The notes under the pieces are model-generated. The model did not search any database and was not told the DNA's origin. It was given only the letters and a program-made list of their open reading frames with translations. 43,969 nucleotides of DNA from Betaproteobacteria bacterium (GTDB lineage Bacteria; Pseudomonadota; Gammaproteobacteria; Burkholderiales; SG8-39), in assembly GCA_005883675.1 (NCBI GenBank), contig VBCM01000197.1, positions 1 to 43,969 on the forward strand. The letters run 5' to 3'. How positions within the stretch are numbered: the stretch's first letter is position 1; each line of letters begins with the position of its first letter. Of this stretch, positions 1-7,719 are shown one piece after another. Both the position numbers and the translations under genes were made by a program.

Positions 1-901
1 AGCCCTGCTCGGCAAAGAGCGACGGCAGCCGCTTGAACTCCTTCTCGAACTCGGCGACGAACTTGCGGTTCGCGTCGTTATCCAGGTCGTATGCCCAGTG
101 CGAAGTGTCGAAGAGCCCGAGCATCGGTTCGCCGACCGCGCGCACCACGTCCTGGTCCGAGACGAAGCCCGGCAAGATGAGCTGCACTTCCTTCGCTAGC
201 CCCGCGGCATTGAACTGCTTGATGAAGTTGATGCCCATCCCGACCGGCAGGAACGCGTACACGGCCTGCGGCTTCGCCGCGCGGAGCTGCGCGAGCTCGC
301 TCGAGAAGTCGAGCTGGTTCAGCTTGGGATAGACCTCGGCGACGATGTCGCCCTTGTACATCCGCTTGAAGCCGGTGAGCGCGTCCTTGCCCGCCGGATA
401 ATTGGGCGCGATGAGGTAAGCATTCTTGAAGCCCTTCGACTGCGCGAAGGCGCCGGCCGCCTCGTGATGCGCCTCGTTCGGCCATGAGCTGGAGAAGAAA
501 TACGGGCTGCAGCCTTTGCCGGTGATCGCGGTGGGCGTCGCGTTCGGCGCGACGTAGAAAACCTTGGCTTCGTGGATCGTCGGCCACACGGCGAGCATCA
601 CGTTCGAGAACACGACGCCCGTCATCAGGTTCACGCGATCGCGCTTCAGTAGCCGTTCGGCGAGCTGCCGCCCGGTGTCGGGATTCAATGTGTCATCGGC
701 ATAGACGACTTCCGTCGGCAGGCCGCCGAGCTTGTTGCCGGCGAGCTTGAGCGCAAGATTGAAGCCGTCGCGGATCTCGATGCCGATCGCGCCTGCCGGG
801 CCCGAGAGCGTCGAGAGAAAACCGATTTTCAGCTCATTCGCCGCGTTTGCGCCGAACGAGACGAGCGCCGCGACCCCGAGCGTAGCGATTCTGCTTTTCA
901 T
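1..901 (-). CDS. ABC transporter substrate-binding protein, LivJ type (C-terminus cut by window edge)
   Basis: Periplasmic type I solute-binding protein of the branched-chain amino acid/aromatic compound ABC family. About 300 residues are visible and the reading frame is still open at base 1, so the C-terminus lies outside. The start at 901 is followed by a Sec signal peptide (MKSRIATLGVAALVSFGANA), then the family opening KIGFLSTLSGPAG and a segment GKGCSPYFFSSSWPNEAH typical of the ligand pocket region. A strong Shine-Dalgarno (GGAGGAGAG, 906-914 on the complement) supports this start. It is divergent from the Fe-S genes. Such receptors are often orphan in Burkholderiales; no permease or ATPase gene is visible here, and the ligand cannot be inferred. 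Confidence 0.93.
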   Translation of the reverse strand, partial: MKSRIATLGVAALVSFGANAANELKIGFLSTLSGPAGAIGIEIRDGFNLALKLAGNKLGGLPTEVVYADDTLNPDTGRQLAERLLKRDRVNLMTGVVFSNVMLAVWPTIHEAKVFYVAPNATPTAITGKGCSPYFFSSSWPNEAHHEAAGAFAQSKGFKNAYLIAPNYPAGKDALTGFKRMYKGDIVAEVYPKLNQLDFSSELAQLRAAKPQAVYAFLPVGMGINFIKQFNAAGLAKEVQLILPGFVSDQDVVRAVGEPMLGLFDTSHWAYDLDNDANRKFVAEFEKEFKRLPSLFAEQG

Positions 902-975
902 GCGTCTCTCCTCCTGCCTCTGTGCTTTACATCGTATCGCGCGGGGATTCTAACCATTTTGTGGTTCAATGCCTT

Positions 976-2058
976 ATGCCTTTCCGGGCGCGAATTGCCA
1001 ATGGAAAGCCGCTCGGCAAAGAGGCGGACGCCGCGGCGGTGAAGCGCCGCGCGCTCGAGCTTGGCGCCGATCTCGCCGGCATCGCGTCCGCCGCGACGCT
1101 GAACGCGTTCCCGCCCGATCCGCGCTGGCCGCAGACACCGGAGCGCATCCTGCCCTCGATCAAGAGCGTGATCGTGCTCGTGCAGCGCATTCCCGCCGGC
1201 GCCTTCCGCGCCGTGTCCAACGTGCCCGTGCAGTACATGGACATGCTGGTGCTGCGCAAAATGGACAAGGTCGCGTATCGCCTCGCCGATGAGCTCGAGC
1301 GTGCCGGCCATCCGACCTTCGTCACCGCGGCGCAGGAGACCGACTGGAGCCTGAAGCGCGCCTCCTATGGGCGCCTCTCCACTCGGCACCTCGGCGTGGA
1401 AGCCGGGCTCGGCACGCTCGGGCTCGAGGTGAACATCCTGACCCCGGAATTTGGACCACGGGTTTACCTCACCGGCATATTGTCGGAGCTCGAGCTCGAA
1501 CCAGATCAGCGCATCACCGAGCAGGTGTGCATCGGCGAATCGTGCAGCCGCTGCCTGCACTCGTGTCCGCCGAACGCGGTGCTGCACTGGGGAATCGACA
1601 AGCGCGGCTGCGCCACCGAGGCGCAGGAATTCGGCTTCATGACGATGCTGCAGTTCATGGAGCGCGTCATCGATGCCCCGCCCGAGAAACGCTCTGCCAT
1701 GCTAAAAACCCGTGACCTATTCGGCTTTTGGCAGGGATTGCTGCGCGTCGTCGGCTCATTCGGCGATTGCCCGCGCTGCCTCGCCGTGTGCCCTGTCGGC
1801 AATGACTATCACGCGCACCTGGCGGAGGTGCACAAGCACATCCCGGAGCGCACGCCGGAAAAGGAGCAAATTCAGCAGCGCTGGCGCGAGGCGCGCAAGC
1901 AGGGCGAGCCGATTGCCGGCTTATCCGAGTGGAACGCGCGCTGGGTCGGACCGGAGGGCTACAAGGGCATCGTCGCGCGCCAGCTCCAGGAGTTCAAACG
2001 CCAGCAGAAGGAACGCAGTGGAGATCTACCGGAAGCCGCTCACAGCGGCGGAGATTAA
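976..2058 (+). CDS. Double [4Fe-4S] cluster protein, QueG/reductive dehalogenase-like (copy 1)
   Basis: About 360 residues. The C-terminal half carries two ferredoxin-like cysteine sets: CIGESCSRCLHSCP near residues 185-198 and CPRCLAVCPVG near 265-275, enough for two [4Fe-4S] clusters. The middle segment VEAGLGTLGLEVNILTPEFG is typical of the epoxyqueuosine reductase/reductive dehalogenase-like family. ATG at 976 is used because the residues before it look unstructured; an in-frame GTG at 922 would add 18 residues, and neither has a clear ribosome site. The next gene is a diverged copy overlapping it by 41 bases. It is probably a cytoplasmic redox protein; no signal peptide, Tat motif or transmembrane segment is seen, which argues against a respiratory dehalogenase. 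The substrate is unknown. Confidence 0.88.
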   Translation: MPFRARIANGKPLGKEADAAAVKRRALELGADLAGIASAATLNAFPPDPRWPQTPERILPSIKSVIVLVQRIPAGAFRAVSNVPVQYMDMLVLRKMDKVAYRLADELERAGHPTFVTAAQETDWSLKRASYGRLSTRHLGVEAGLGTLGLEVNILTPEFGPRVYLTGILSELELEPDQRITEQVCIGESCSRCLHSCPPNAVLHWGIDKRGCATEAQEFGFMTMLQFMERVIDAPPEKRSAMLKTRDLFGFWQGLLRVVGSFGDCPRCLAVCPVGNDYHAHLAEVHKHIPERTPEKEQIQQRWREARKQGEPIAGLSEWNARWVGPEGYKGIVARQLQEFKRQQKERSGDLPEAAHSGGD

Positions 2059-2953
2059 AGCCAAGGCGCGCGAGCTCGGCGCAGACCTCGTCGGCGTCGC
2101 CGACGGCACGCGGCTCGACACCTCGCACATCACCGAGCTCGACGGCGCTCGCGTGATCGTGCTCGCCAAGCACTTGAACGACGGCGTCGCGCGCATCCGG
2201 CGCTGGGACGACCGGCACAAGTACTACAACGACGAGCTCGCGCTGACCCATCTGGAAGAGACATCGCTCGAATTGGTCTACTGGCTCGAGGACTGCGGCT
2301 ATCCCGCGCTCATCGTGCCGCCGACGCACGTCGATCCGTCGCGCTATGCGAACGACCCGAACGCTCACATCGAGCCGATGCTGCCGCTTGCGCACGCTGC
2401 GGTCGAAGCGGGGCTCGGCACGCTCGGCCTGAACCTGCAATTGCTGACGCCCGAATACGGGCCGCGCGTGATTCTCACCGCGGTGCTCTGCTCGGTCGAC
2501 GTGCAGTGCGACCAGCCGATGCAGGAAGCGCTCTGCCGCGGCCCGAGCTGCGGCCGATGCCTGAAGACCTGCCCGGCGGACGCCGTGCGCGAATGGGAGC
2601 GAGACTGGCCGGCGTGCGATCGCTACCGCTCGCCGCACGGCTTCGCGCAACTCACCGAGCATCTGGAAAAGATCACGCAGGCAACCGACGCGGCCACGAG
2701 AAAGCAACTGCTGCGCTCAGAAGCGAGCTTCAACCTCTGGCAGAGCATCCTGCGCGGCGCGGGCGTCATCACCGGCTGCCGGCGCTGCGCCGACGTCTGT
2801 CCAGTCGGCGCCGACTACGAAGCGATGCTCGCCGACGCCCATACCGAGATCCCGGAGAACACGCCGCAGAAGGAACAGCGCCTCGCGGCCATGACCGGGC
2901 ACTCGCCTGCGTACGAGGAGCAGAAGCGCTACATCGGCATCCTGAAAATCTAA
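2018..2953 (+). CDS. Double [4Fe-4S] cluster protein, QueG/reductive dehalogenase-like (copy 2)
   Basis: 311 residues from GTG at 2018, preceded by AGAAGGAA at a good spacing inside the upstream gene. It shares with copy 1 the N-terminal pattern AxELGADLxG, the core VEAGLGTLGLNLQLLTPEYG and two cysteine sets (CRGPSCGRCLKTCP near 172-185, CRRCADVCPVG near 254-264), so the pair is a tandem duplication that has diverged. Overlap with copy 1 suggests coupled translation and perhaps a heteromer. It is followed within 60 bases by a palindromic repeat and then the remains of a CoA-ligase gene. Function beyond electron transfer or reduction is not evident. Confidence 0.88.
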   Translation: MEIYRKPLTAAEIKAKARELGADLVGVADGTRLDTSHITELDGARVIVLAKHLNDGVARIRRWDDRHKYYNDELALTHLEETSLELVYWLEDCGYPALIVPPTHVDPSRYANDPNAHIEPMLPLAHAAVEAGLGTLGLNLQLLTPEYGPRVILTAVLCSVDVQCDQPMQEALCRGPSCGRCLKTCPADAVREWERDWPACDRYRSPHGFAQLTEHLEKITQATDAATRKQLLRSEASFNLWQSILRGAGVITGCRRCADVCPVGADYEAMLADAHTEIPENTPQKEQRLAAMTGHSPAYEEQKRYIGILKI

Positions 2954-3007
2954 ATGGGGACGGACCCTATTTTTCTCATTTGCGACAAATGGGGTCTGTC
3001 CCCAATT
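2952..3007. repeat. Imperfect palindromic repeat (REP-like), GGGGAC type
   Basis: The arms at 2952-2970 and 2989-3007 are inverted copies with a few mismatches (core TGGGGACGGACCC against GGGGTCTGTCCCCA) around an AT-rich loop. It begins at the stop codon of the Fe-S gene. The GGGGACAGACCCC core resembles dispersed palindromes common in betaproteobacterial genomes and often linked to REP-associated tyrosine transposases. No such transposase gene is in the window. Confidence 0.75.
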
Positions 3008-3012
3008 AGACA

Positions 3013-4190
3013 GTGCCGCTGAGCCTGCCCAAGTCGCGCGCGGAGATCCGCCGCATCCAAGCCGAGCGGAAGCGCCACGCGGTGGAGCAGGCGCTGCGCT
3101 CGCCTTTCTGGCGGCCGCGGCTGGAGAAGGCGAGTTCTGCATCAAGCCCGACGATGGCATTTGCGAGTACTGGCGCTCGGGCGGCGTGACCGGCCAGCCG
3201 CTCTTCTACCCGCGCAGCTTCCGCGACATGGAATACGGCCTGGAAGCCTTCGCGCGCACGTTCGATTGCGCCGGCGCCGAGCCGGGCGATAGAGCGCACG
3301 TTTCGTTTCCGCTCGGCATCCATCCTGTGGGGCAGGTGTTTGCGCGCTGCGCCGCCTCGCGCGGCATCACGGTGAACTGGGCCGGCGCGGGCACCTCGAC
3401 ACCGTCGGTGCTGCAGCTCGAGCTGATCCAGCGGCTAAAGCCGACGATCTGGCTCGGCATGTCGAGCTACGCGCTGCATCTTGCGAACCTCGCCGAGGCG
3501 CGCGGCATGGAGCTCAACGTGAGGCGGCTCATGACCTCCGCGGAGCCGGTGTCGCAGGCGAAGCGTGAGGCGATCGAGCGCCGGTGGGGAGCGCGGCTCA
3601 CCGATACCTTCGGCATGACCGAAGTCGGGATGATGGGCGCAGAAGACAAGCCTGGCGCGGGCTTCCGTATCTGGACGGACATGTACTACGTCGAGGTGCT
3701 CGACTCGAAGAGCCTGGAGCCGGTGAAGGAAGGCGAGACCGGCACGCTGATCGTCACGGCGCTCTGGAGCAACAACGTCACTCCTTTCCTGCGCTGGAGC
3801 TCGGGCGACCTCGTCATCTATAGCGAGGCGGACGACGGCGTGGGCCCATACGCCGTCTTCCCGCGTTTGAAGCACGCGCATCGCACTACGGGGTTCTTCA
3901 AGGTGCGCGGCATCAACCTCGGCCATCAGGATCTCGAGGACTTCATGTTCCGGCACGCGGAGATCGGCGACTTCAGGGCCGAGGCGCTCAACGATGGCGG
4001 CAACGATGTACTGCGCCTTTCCATCGAGTGCCGGCGTGGCGCCGATGGCGCAGCCGTGTGTCGCGTGATAGCCGAAGAGGTGAAAGGCAGATTCGAGCTC
4101 GCGCCGCAGGTCGTGCTGCTGGAGGCGGGCACGCTCGCCAAGGAGTTCGAGGCCAACATCAAGGCCTCGCGCTTCGTCGACCGGCGCTAG
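3013..4190 (+). pseudogene. Phenylacetate-CoA ligase-like AMP-binding enzyme, frameshifted near the N-terminus
   Basis: From GTG at 3013 one frame encodes a normal family N-terminus (SRAEIRRIQAERKRHAVEQA, then SPFWRPRLEKA). Around 3130-3135 the homology jumps to another frame, which continues EFCIKPDDGICEYWRSGG and the nucleotide-binding loop VTGQPLFYPRS, then DTFGMTEVGMMG, FLRWSSGD and a normal C-terminus to 4190. From memory of the family, roughly 25-35 residues that normally join these parts are missing, so this looks like an internal deletion whose length is not a multiple of three. Restarting at GTG 3186 would lack the N-terminal domain and cut into the P-loop region. Intact relatives activate aryl acids to CoA thioesters. 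An assembly error is possible. Confidence 0.75.
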
Positions 4191-5047
4191 AGCGAGTCGA
4201 AGTACTCCGCCATCCGCTGCCGATCGGCAGCGTCCGGAAACGGACCGCGTCCTGCGGCAAGGTTGTCGCGCATGTGCTCGGGCCGGCCGGTGCCCGGAAT
4301 GGCGCAGGTGACGGCGGGATGCGACACGATCCACTTGAGGAAGTACTGCGCCCAGCTCGCGATGCCGAGCTCGGCGGCCCAAGGTGGCAGGGGTTTTCCC
4401 TTCGTCTGGCGAAAGAGCGCGCTGCCGGCGAATGGGCGGTTGATGATGACGTTGACCTTGCGCTCGGCGGCGAGCGGCAGCAGGCGCTGCTCCGCGTCGC
4501 GCTCGGCGAGGGAGTAATTGATCTGCACGAAGTCGTAGGCGCCGGTCTTGAGCCAGCGCTCGACTTCGCCGTACGCCGATGCGGTGTAGTGCGTGATGCC
4601 GAGATGGCGGATCCGTCCCTGCTCGCGCCACGCTTGCATGGTTTTGGTGTGCGTGGCGACGTCGAGCAGGTTGTGCACCTGCATGAGGTCCATCACTTTC
4701 ACGCGCAGGCGCTCGAAGGATTGTTCCATCTGCGCGATGCCGTCCTCGCGGCCGCTCGTCCAGACCTTGGTGGCGATGAAGAGCCGCTCGCGCATCCCGA
4801 GCTCGGCGATCAGGTCGCCGGCGACGGACTCCGAGCTGCCGTACATGGGCGAGGAGTCGACGACGTTGCGATCGAGCAGCTTAAGCACCTCGCGCAGCGG
4901 CGCCCGCGCGGCGGAATCATTTCCGGCGTCGAACGTTTGCCACGTACCGAGTCCGATCTTGGGGAGCTTCATTGTTCCTTGCGGAAGAACGCGGCTCGCA
5001 TATGCGCCCAGGCCGGCGGCGAGGATCGCTCTCCTGCGCGAGTCCAT
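4187..5047 (-). CDS. Aldo/keto reductase with twin-arginine-like N-terminus
   Basis: 286 residues of the NAD(P)H-dependent TIM-barrel aldo/keto reductase family. The catalytic tetrad is intact: Asp64 and Tyr69 (VVDSSPMYG), Lys94 (FIATKVW) and His125 (MQVHNL). The cofactor end is seen in AIPGTGRPEHMRDNL. The N-terminus MDSRRRAILAAGLGAYASRV resembles a Tat-type leader, so export is possible although most of the family is cytoplasmic. Its stop overlaps the convergent ligase pseudogene (CTAG). It is divergent from the Rossmann oxidoreductase across 42 bases that must hold both promoters. Substrate unknown. Confidence 0.92.
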   Translation of the reverse strand: MDSRRRAILAAGLGAYASRVLPQGTMKLPKIGLGTWQTFDAGNDSAARAPLREVLKLLDRNVVDSSPMYGSSESVAGDLIAELGMRERLFIATKVWTSGREDGIAQMEQSFERLRVKVMDLMQVHNLLDVATHTKTMQAWREQGRIRHLGITHYTASAYGEVERWLKTGAYDFVQINYSLAERDAEQRLLPLAAERKVNVIINRPFAGSALFRQTKGKPLPPWAAELGIASWAQYFLKWIVSHPAVTCAIPGTGRPEHMRDNLAAGRGPFPDAADRQRMAEYFDSL

Positions 5048-5089
5048 GAATCGATTCTAGCTGTGATAGCCTGAGCCGAAGGAGACGCC

Positions 5090-5788
5090 ATGAAGCGACG
5101 CACCTTCCTCTTCGCACTGACCGCGACCGCGATTGCACCGATTGCGCGCGCGCAGTCGAAGCCGTTGAAGATCGGCATCATCGGCTCGGGCCGCATCGGC
5201 TCGACCTTCGGCGGCCTGTGGGCCAAGGCCGGGCACGAGATCATGTTCTCCGATCGCGATCCGGAGAACGCGAAACGGGCGGCAGAGTCGATCGGCGCGC
5301 GTGCGCGCGCAGGCACGGTGGAAGAAGCGGTGGCGTTCGGCGATGCAGTGCTGATCGCCGTTCCATACGGCGCGCTGCCGGCGATTGCGCAGCAGGTCGG
5401 CGAGAAGCTCAAGGGCAAGGTGGTGATCGATCCGAACAACCCGGTGCCTTCGCGCGACGGCGAGATGGCGGCGGCGGCGAAGGAGAAGGGCGCCGCGGTG
5501 TCGACGGCGGCGCTGCTGCCAGGCGTGAAGCTCGTGCGTGCGTTCAACTCGTGGGGCTACCAGACGATGGCGCGCGAGGCGAACCGGCCGACGCCGCGCA
5601 TGGCGATCCCGGTCGCCGCGGATGATCCGCAGGCGCTGAAGGTCGGCGTGCAGCTCGTGCGCGACGCGGGCTTCGATCCGGTGCCCGCGGGCTCGCTCGC
5701 CGCCTCCAAAGCGTTCGATCTCGGCTCGTCCGTCTCCGGCAAAGTCATGACGGCCGACGAAATGCGCAAGGCGCTGTCGCTTCCTTGA
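5090..5788 (+). CDS. NADP(F420)-dependent oxidoreductase-like Rossmann protein with signal peptide
   Basis: 232 residues. After a leader MKRRTFLFALTATAIAPIARA comes a dinucleotide-binding loop GIIGSGRIGSTFG (Gly32, Gly34, Gly37) and the family segments VLIAVPYGALPAI, VIDPNNPVP and VRAFNSWG, as in the F420H2:NADP oxidoreductase/6-phosphogluconate dehydrogenase-like domain. The Shine-Dalgarno AAGGAGA at 5080-5086 fixes the start, so the leader is probably real and not an annotation artefact. An exported Rossmann reductase is unusual because free NADP is cytoplasmic; it may carry its cofactor through Tat export. Its stop overlaps the next start (TTGA). Confidence 0.88.
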   Translation: MKRRTFLFALTATAIAPIARAQSKPLKIGIIGSGRIGSTFGGLWAKAGHEIMFSDRDPENAKRAAESIGARARAGTVEEAVAFGDAVLIAVPYGALPAIAQQVGEKLKGKVVIDPNNPVPSRDGEMAAAAKEKGAAVSTAALLPGVKLVRAFNSWGYQTMAREANRPTPRMAIPVAADDPQALKVGVQLVRDAGFDPVPAGSLAASKAFDLGSSVSGKVMTADEMRKALSLP

Positions 5789-7065
5789 CGTTAGCCCGGC
5801 GGTGGCTCGCGCGGGTCGTCGTCGTGCGGCCCGAGGAGGTGCGCGCGCTCCTCTGGTCGTTCGCCTACTTCTTCTGCCTGCTCGCCTCGTATTACATCCT
5901 GCGGCCGCTGCGCGACGAGATGGGCGTGGCGGGCGGCGTCAAGAACCTGCAGTGGCTCTTCACCGCCACCTTCGTCACCATGCTCGCGGCCGTGCCCTGC
6001 TACGGCGCGCTCGTCGCGCGGCTGCCGCGGCGGCGCTTCATCCCGCTCGTCTACCACTTCTTCGTCGCCAATCTGGCCATCTTCTGGCTGCTCCTCGAAC
6101 TCGGCGTCGACCGCCAGCTCGTCGCACGGGTGTTCTTCGTCTGGATCAGCGTCTTCAATCTGTTCGCCGTGTCGGTGTTCTGGTCGTTCATGGCGGACCT
6201 CTACACCTCGGAGCAGGGCAAGCGCCTTTACGGCTTCATCGCCGCCGGCGGCAGCGCCGGCGCGCTCGCCGGCCCGGCGATAACCATCGGCCTTGCGAAA
6301 CTCATCGGCGTGGTGCATCTCATCATCGTGGCGGCGGCGCTGCTCGAGCTCGCGGTGCTCTGCGCAGCACGGCTGGAGCCGAAACAGGAGGTGGTGCAAA
6401 GAAGCCTGCAGTCGCTCGGCGGCGGCGCGCTCGACGGGCTGAAGATGGTCTTCCGCTCGCCTTACATCGCCGGCATCACGCTGTGGGTGGCGCTGCTCTC
6501 GGTGGTGGCGACCTTTCTCTATTTCGAGCAGGCGACGATCGTTGCCGCGACTTCCGACGACCCCGCGGTGCGCACGCGCATTTTCGCCACGGTCGACCTC
6601 GCGGTCGGGGTGCTCACGCTTATCGTGCAGTTCCTCGCGACCGGCAAGCTCATCCAGCGTTTCGGCATCGGTCCGGCGCTCGCGCTCGTGCCGGTGGTTT
6701 TCGTTGGCGGCTTCGCGGTGCTCGCCGCGACGCCGGTGCTGGCGGTGGTGATCGCGTTTCAGGCGCTGCAGCGCACGGCCAACTTCGCCATCTCGAATCC
6801 GGCGCGCGAGGTACTTTTCACGGTGCTCGCGCGCGACGAGAAGTACAAGGCGAAGAACGTGATCGACATCGTCGCGGTGCGCGGCGCCGACGCCGTGGGT
6901 GGCTGGCTCGTCACCGGCCTGCGCGCGCTGGGGATGCAGGCGCGGGAGCTCGCGGTATGCGCCATCGCGATATCCGCGGTGGGCCTGGTGCTCTCCACGG
7001 CGCTTGGGCGCGCGCAAGGCCGGCGCGCTATAGTAGCCGCGGGGACAAGAATACAAGGGGGGTAG
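5785..7065 (+). CDS. TLC/MFS-like multi-spanning transporter (ATP:ADP antiporter-family-like)
   Basis: About 426 residues with around twelve hydrophobic segments. The opening SFAYFFCLLASYYILRPLRD carries the LRPLRD motif characteristic of the TLC nucleotide-exchanger family and its bacterial MFS-like relatives. Further signatures are FWSFMADLYTSEQGKRLYGF and FAISNPAREVLFTVLARDEKYKAKN. The start is TTG at 5785 (overlapping the previous stop), or GTG at 5824. It runs directly into LemA with 3 bases between. Outside intracellular bacteria the substrate of these proteins is unknown, so nucleotide exchange should not be assumed. Confidence 0.85.
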   Translation: MTLARRWLARVVVVRPEEVRALLWSFAYFFCLLASYYILRPLRDEMGVAGGVKNLQWLFTATFVTMLAAVPCYGALVARLPRRRFIPLVYHFFVANLAIFWLLLELGVDRQLVARVFFVWISVFNLFAVSVFWSFMADLYTSEQGKRLYGFIAAGGSAGALAGPAITIGLAKLIGVVHLIIVAAALLELAVLCAARLEPKQEVVQRSLQSLGGGALDGLKMVFRSPYIAGITLWVALLSVVATFLYFEQATIVAATSDDPAVRTRIFATVDLAVGVLTLIVQFLATGKLIQRFGIGPALALVPVVFVGGFAVLAATPVLAVVIAFQALQRTANFAISNPAREVLFTVLARDEKYKAKNVIDIVAVRGADAVGGWLVTGLRALGMQARELAVCAIAISAVGLVLSTALGRAQGRRAIVAAGTRIQGG

Positions 7066-7068
7066 GCC

Positions 7069-7656
7069 ATGGGACTGTGGATTTTCCTCGCGGTGATCGT
7101 CGCGCTCGCGGTCTGGGCGGTCAGCATCTTCAACCGCTTGGTGGCGTTGCGTAACCGTTTCAAGAACGCGTTCTCGCAGATCGATGTGCAGTTGAAGCGC
7201 CGCTACGACCTGATTCCGAATCTCGTCGAGTCGGTCAAGGGCTACATGCAGCACGAGCGCGGCACGCTCGAGGCGGTGGTCAAGGCGCGCGGCAACGCGG
7301 TGAGCGCCGCGCAGGCGGCGGCGGCGCAGCCAGGCGATCCGGCGGCGATGCAGGGCCTCTCGCAGGCCGAAGGCGCGCTCGGCGGCGCGCTCGGGCGGCT
7401 CTTGGCGGTCTTCGAGCAATACCCCGATCTGAAAGCCAATCAGAACGTGCTCGGCTTGCAGGAAGAGCTCTCCAGCACCGAAAACAAGGTGGCGTTCGCG
7501 CGCCAGGCCTATAACGACTCGGTGATGGAATACAACACGCGCCGCGAGTCCTTCCCGGACAGCATCTTCGCCGGCATGTTCGGCTTTGCGACAGCGGAGC
7601 TCTTGCAGGCGACCGAATCGGTGGAGGAGCGCAAGGCGCCGCAGGTCCGCTTCTAA
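7069..7656 (+). CDS. lemA: LemA family protein
   Basis: 195 residues: one N-terminal membrane helix (LWIFLAVIVALAVWAVSIF) followed by a long helical bundle beginning NRLVALRNRFKNAFSQIDVQ and LKRRYDLIPNLVESVKGYM, the LemA signature, and ending with the conserved AYNDSVMEYNTRRESFPDSI. The family has a short outer segment, one helix and a helical cytoplasmic or periplasmic domain, and is often coded next to M48 proteases or TPM-domain proteins. Here two M48 genes follow directly, which supports a membrane-protein quality-control role for the group. Its stop codon lies in the same frame as the next gene and sets a firm limit on how far that gene can extend upstream. Confidence 0.96.
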   Translation: MGLWIFLAVIVALAVWAVSIFNRLVALRNRFKNAFSQIDVQLKRRYDLIPNLVESVKGYMQHERGTLEAVVKARGNAVSAAQAAAAQPGDPAAMQGLSQAEGALGGALGRLLAVFEQYPDLKANQNVLGLQEELSSTENKVAFARQAYNDSVMEYNTRRESFPDSIFAGMFGFATAELLQATESVEERKAPQVRF

Positions 7657-7719
7657 GGCACGCGCCTGGCAGCGGCCACGTTCTTCGAGCAGCAGCACCT
7701 CGCGCGGCGCAACACGCGG

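Noticed and set aside
3186-4190. The CoA ligase as an intact gene starting at GTG 3186
   Set aside because: That codon is inside the nucleotide-binding loop and conserved residues lie upstream in the same frame without a start.
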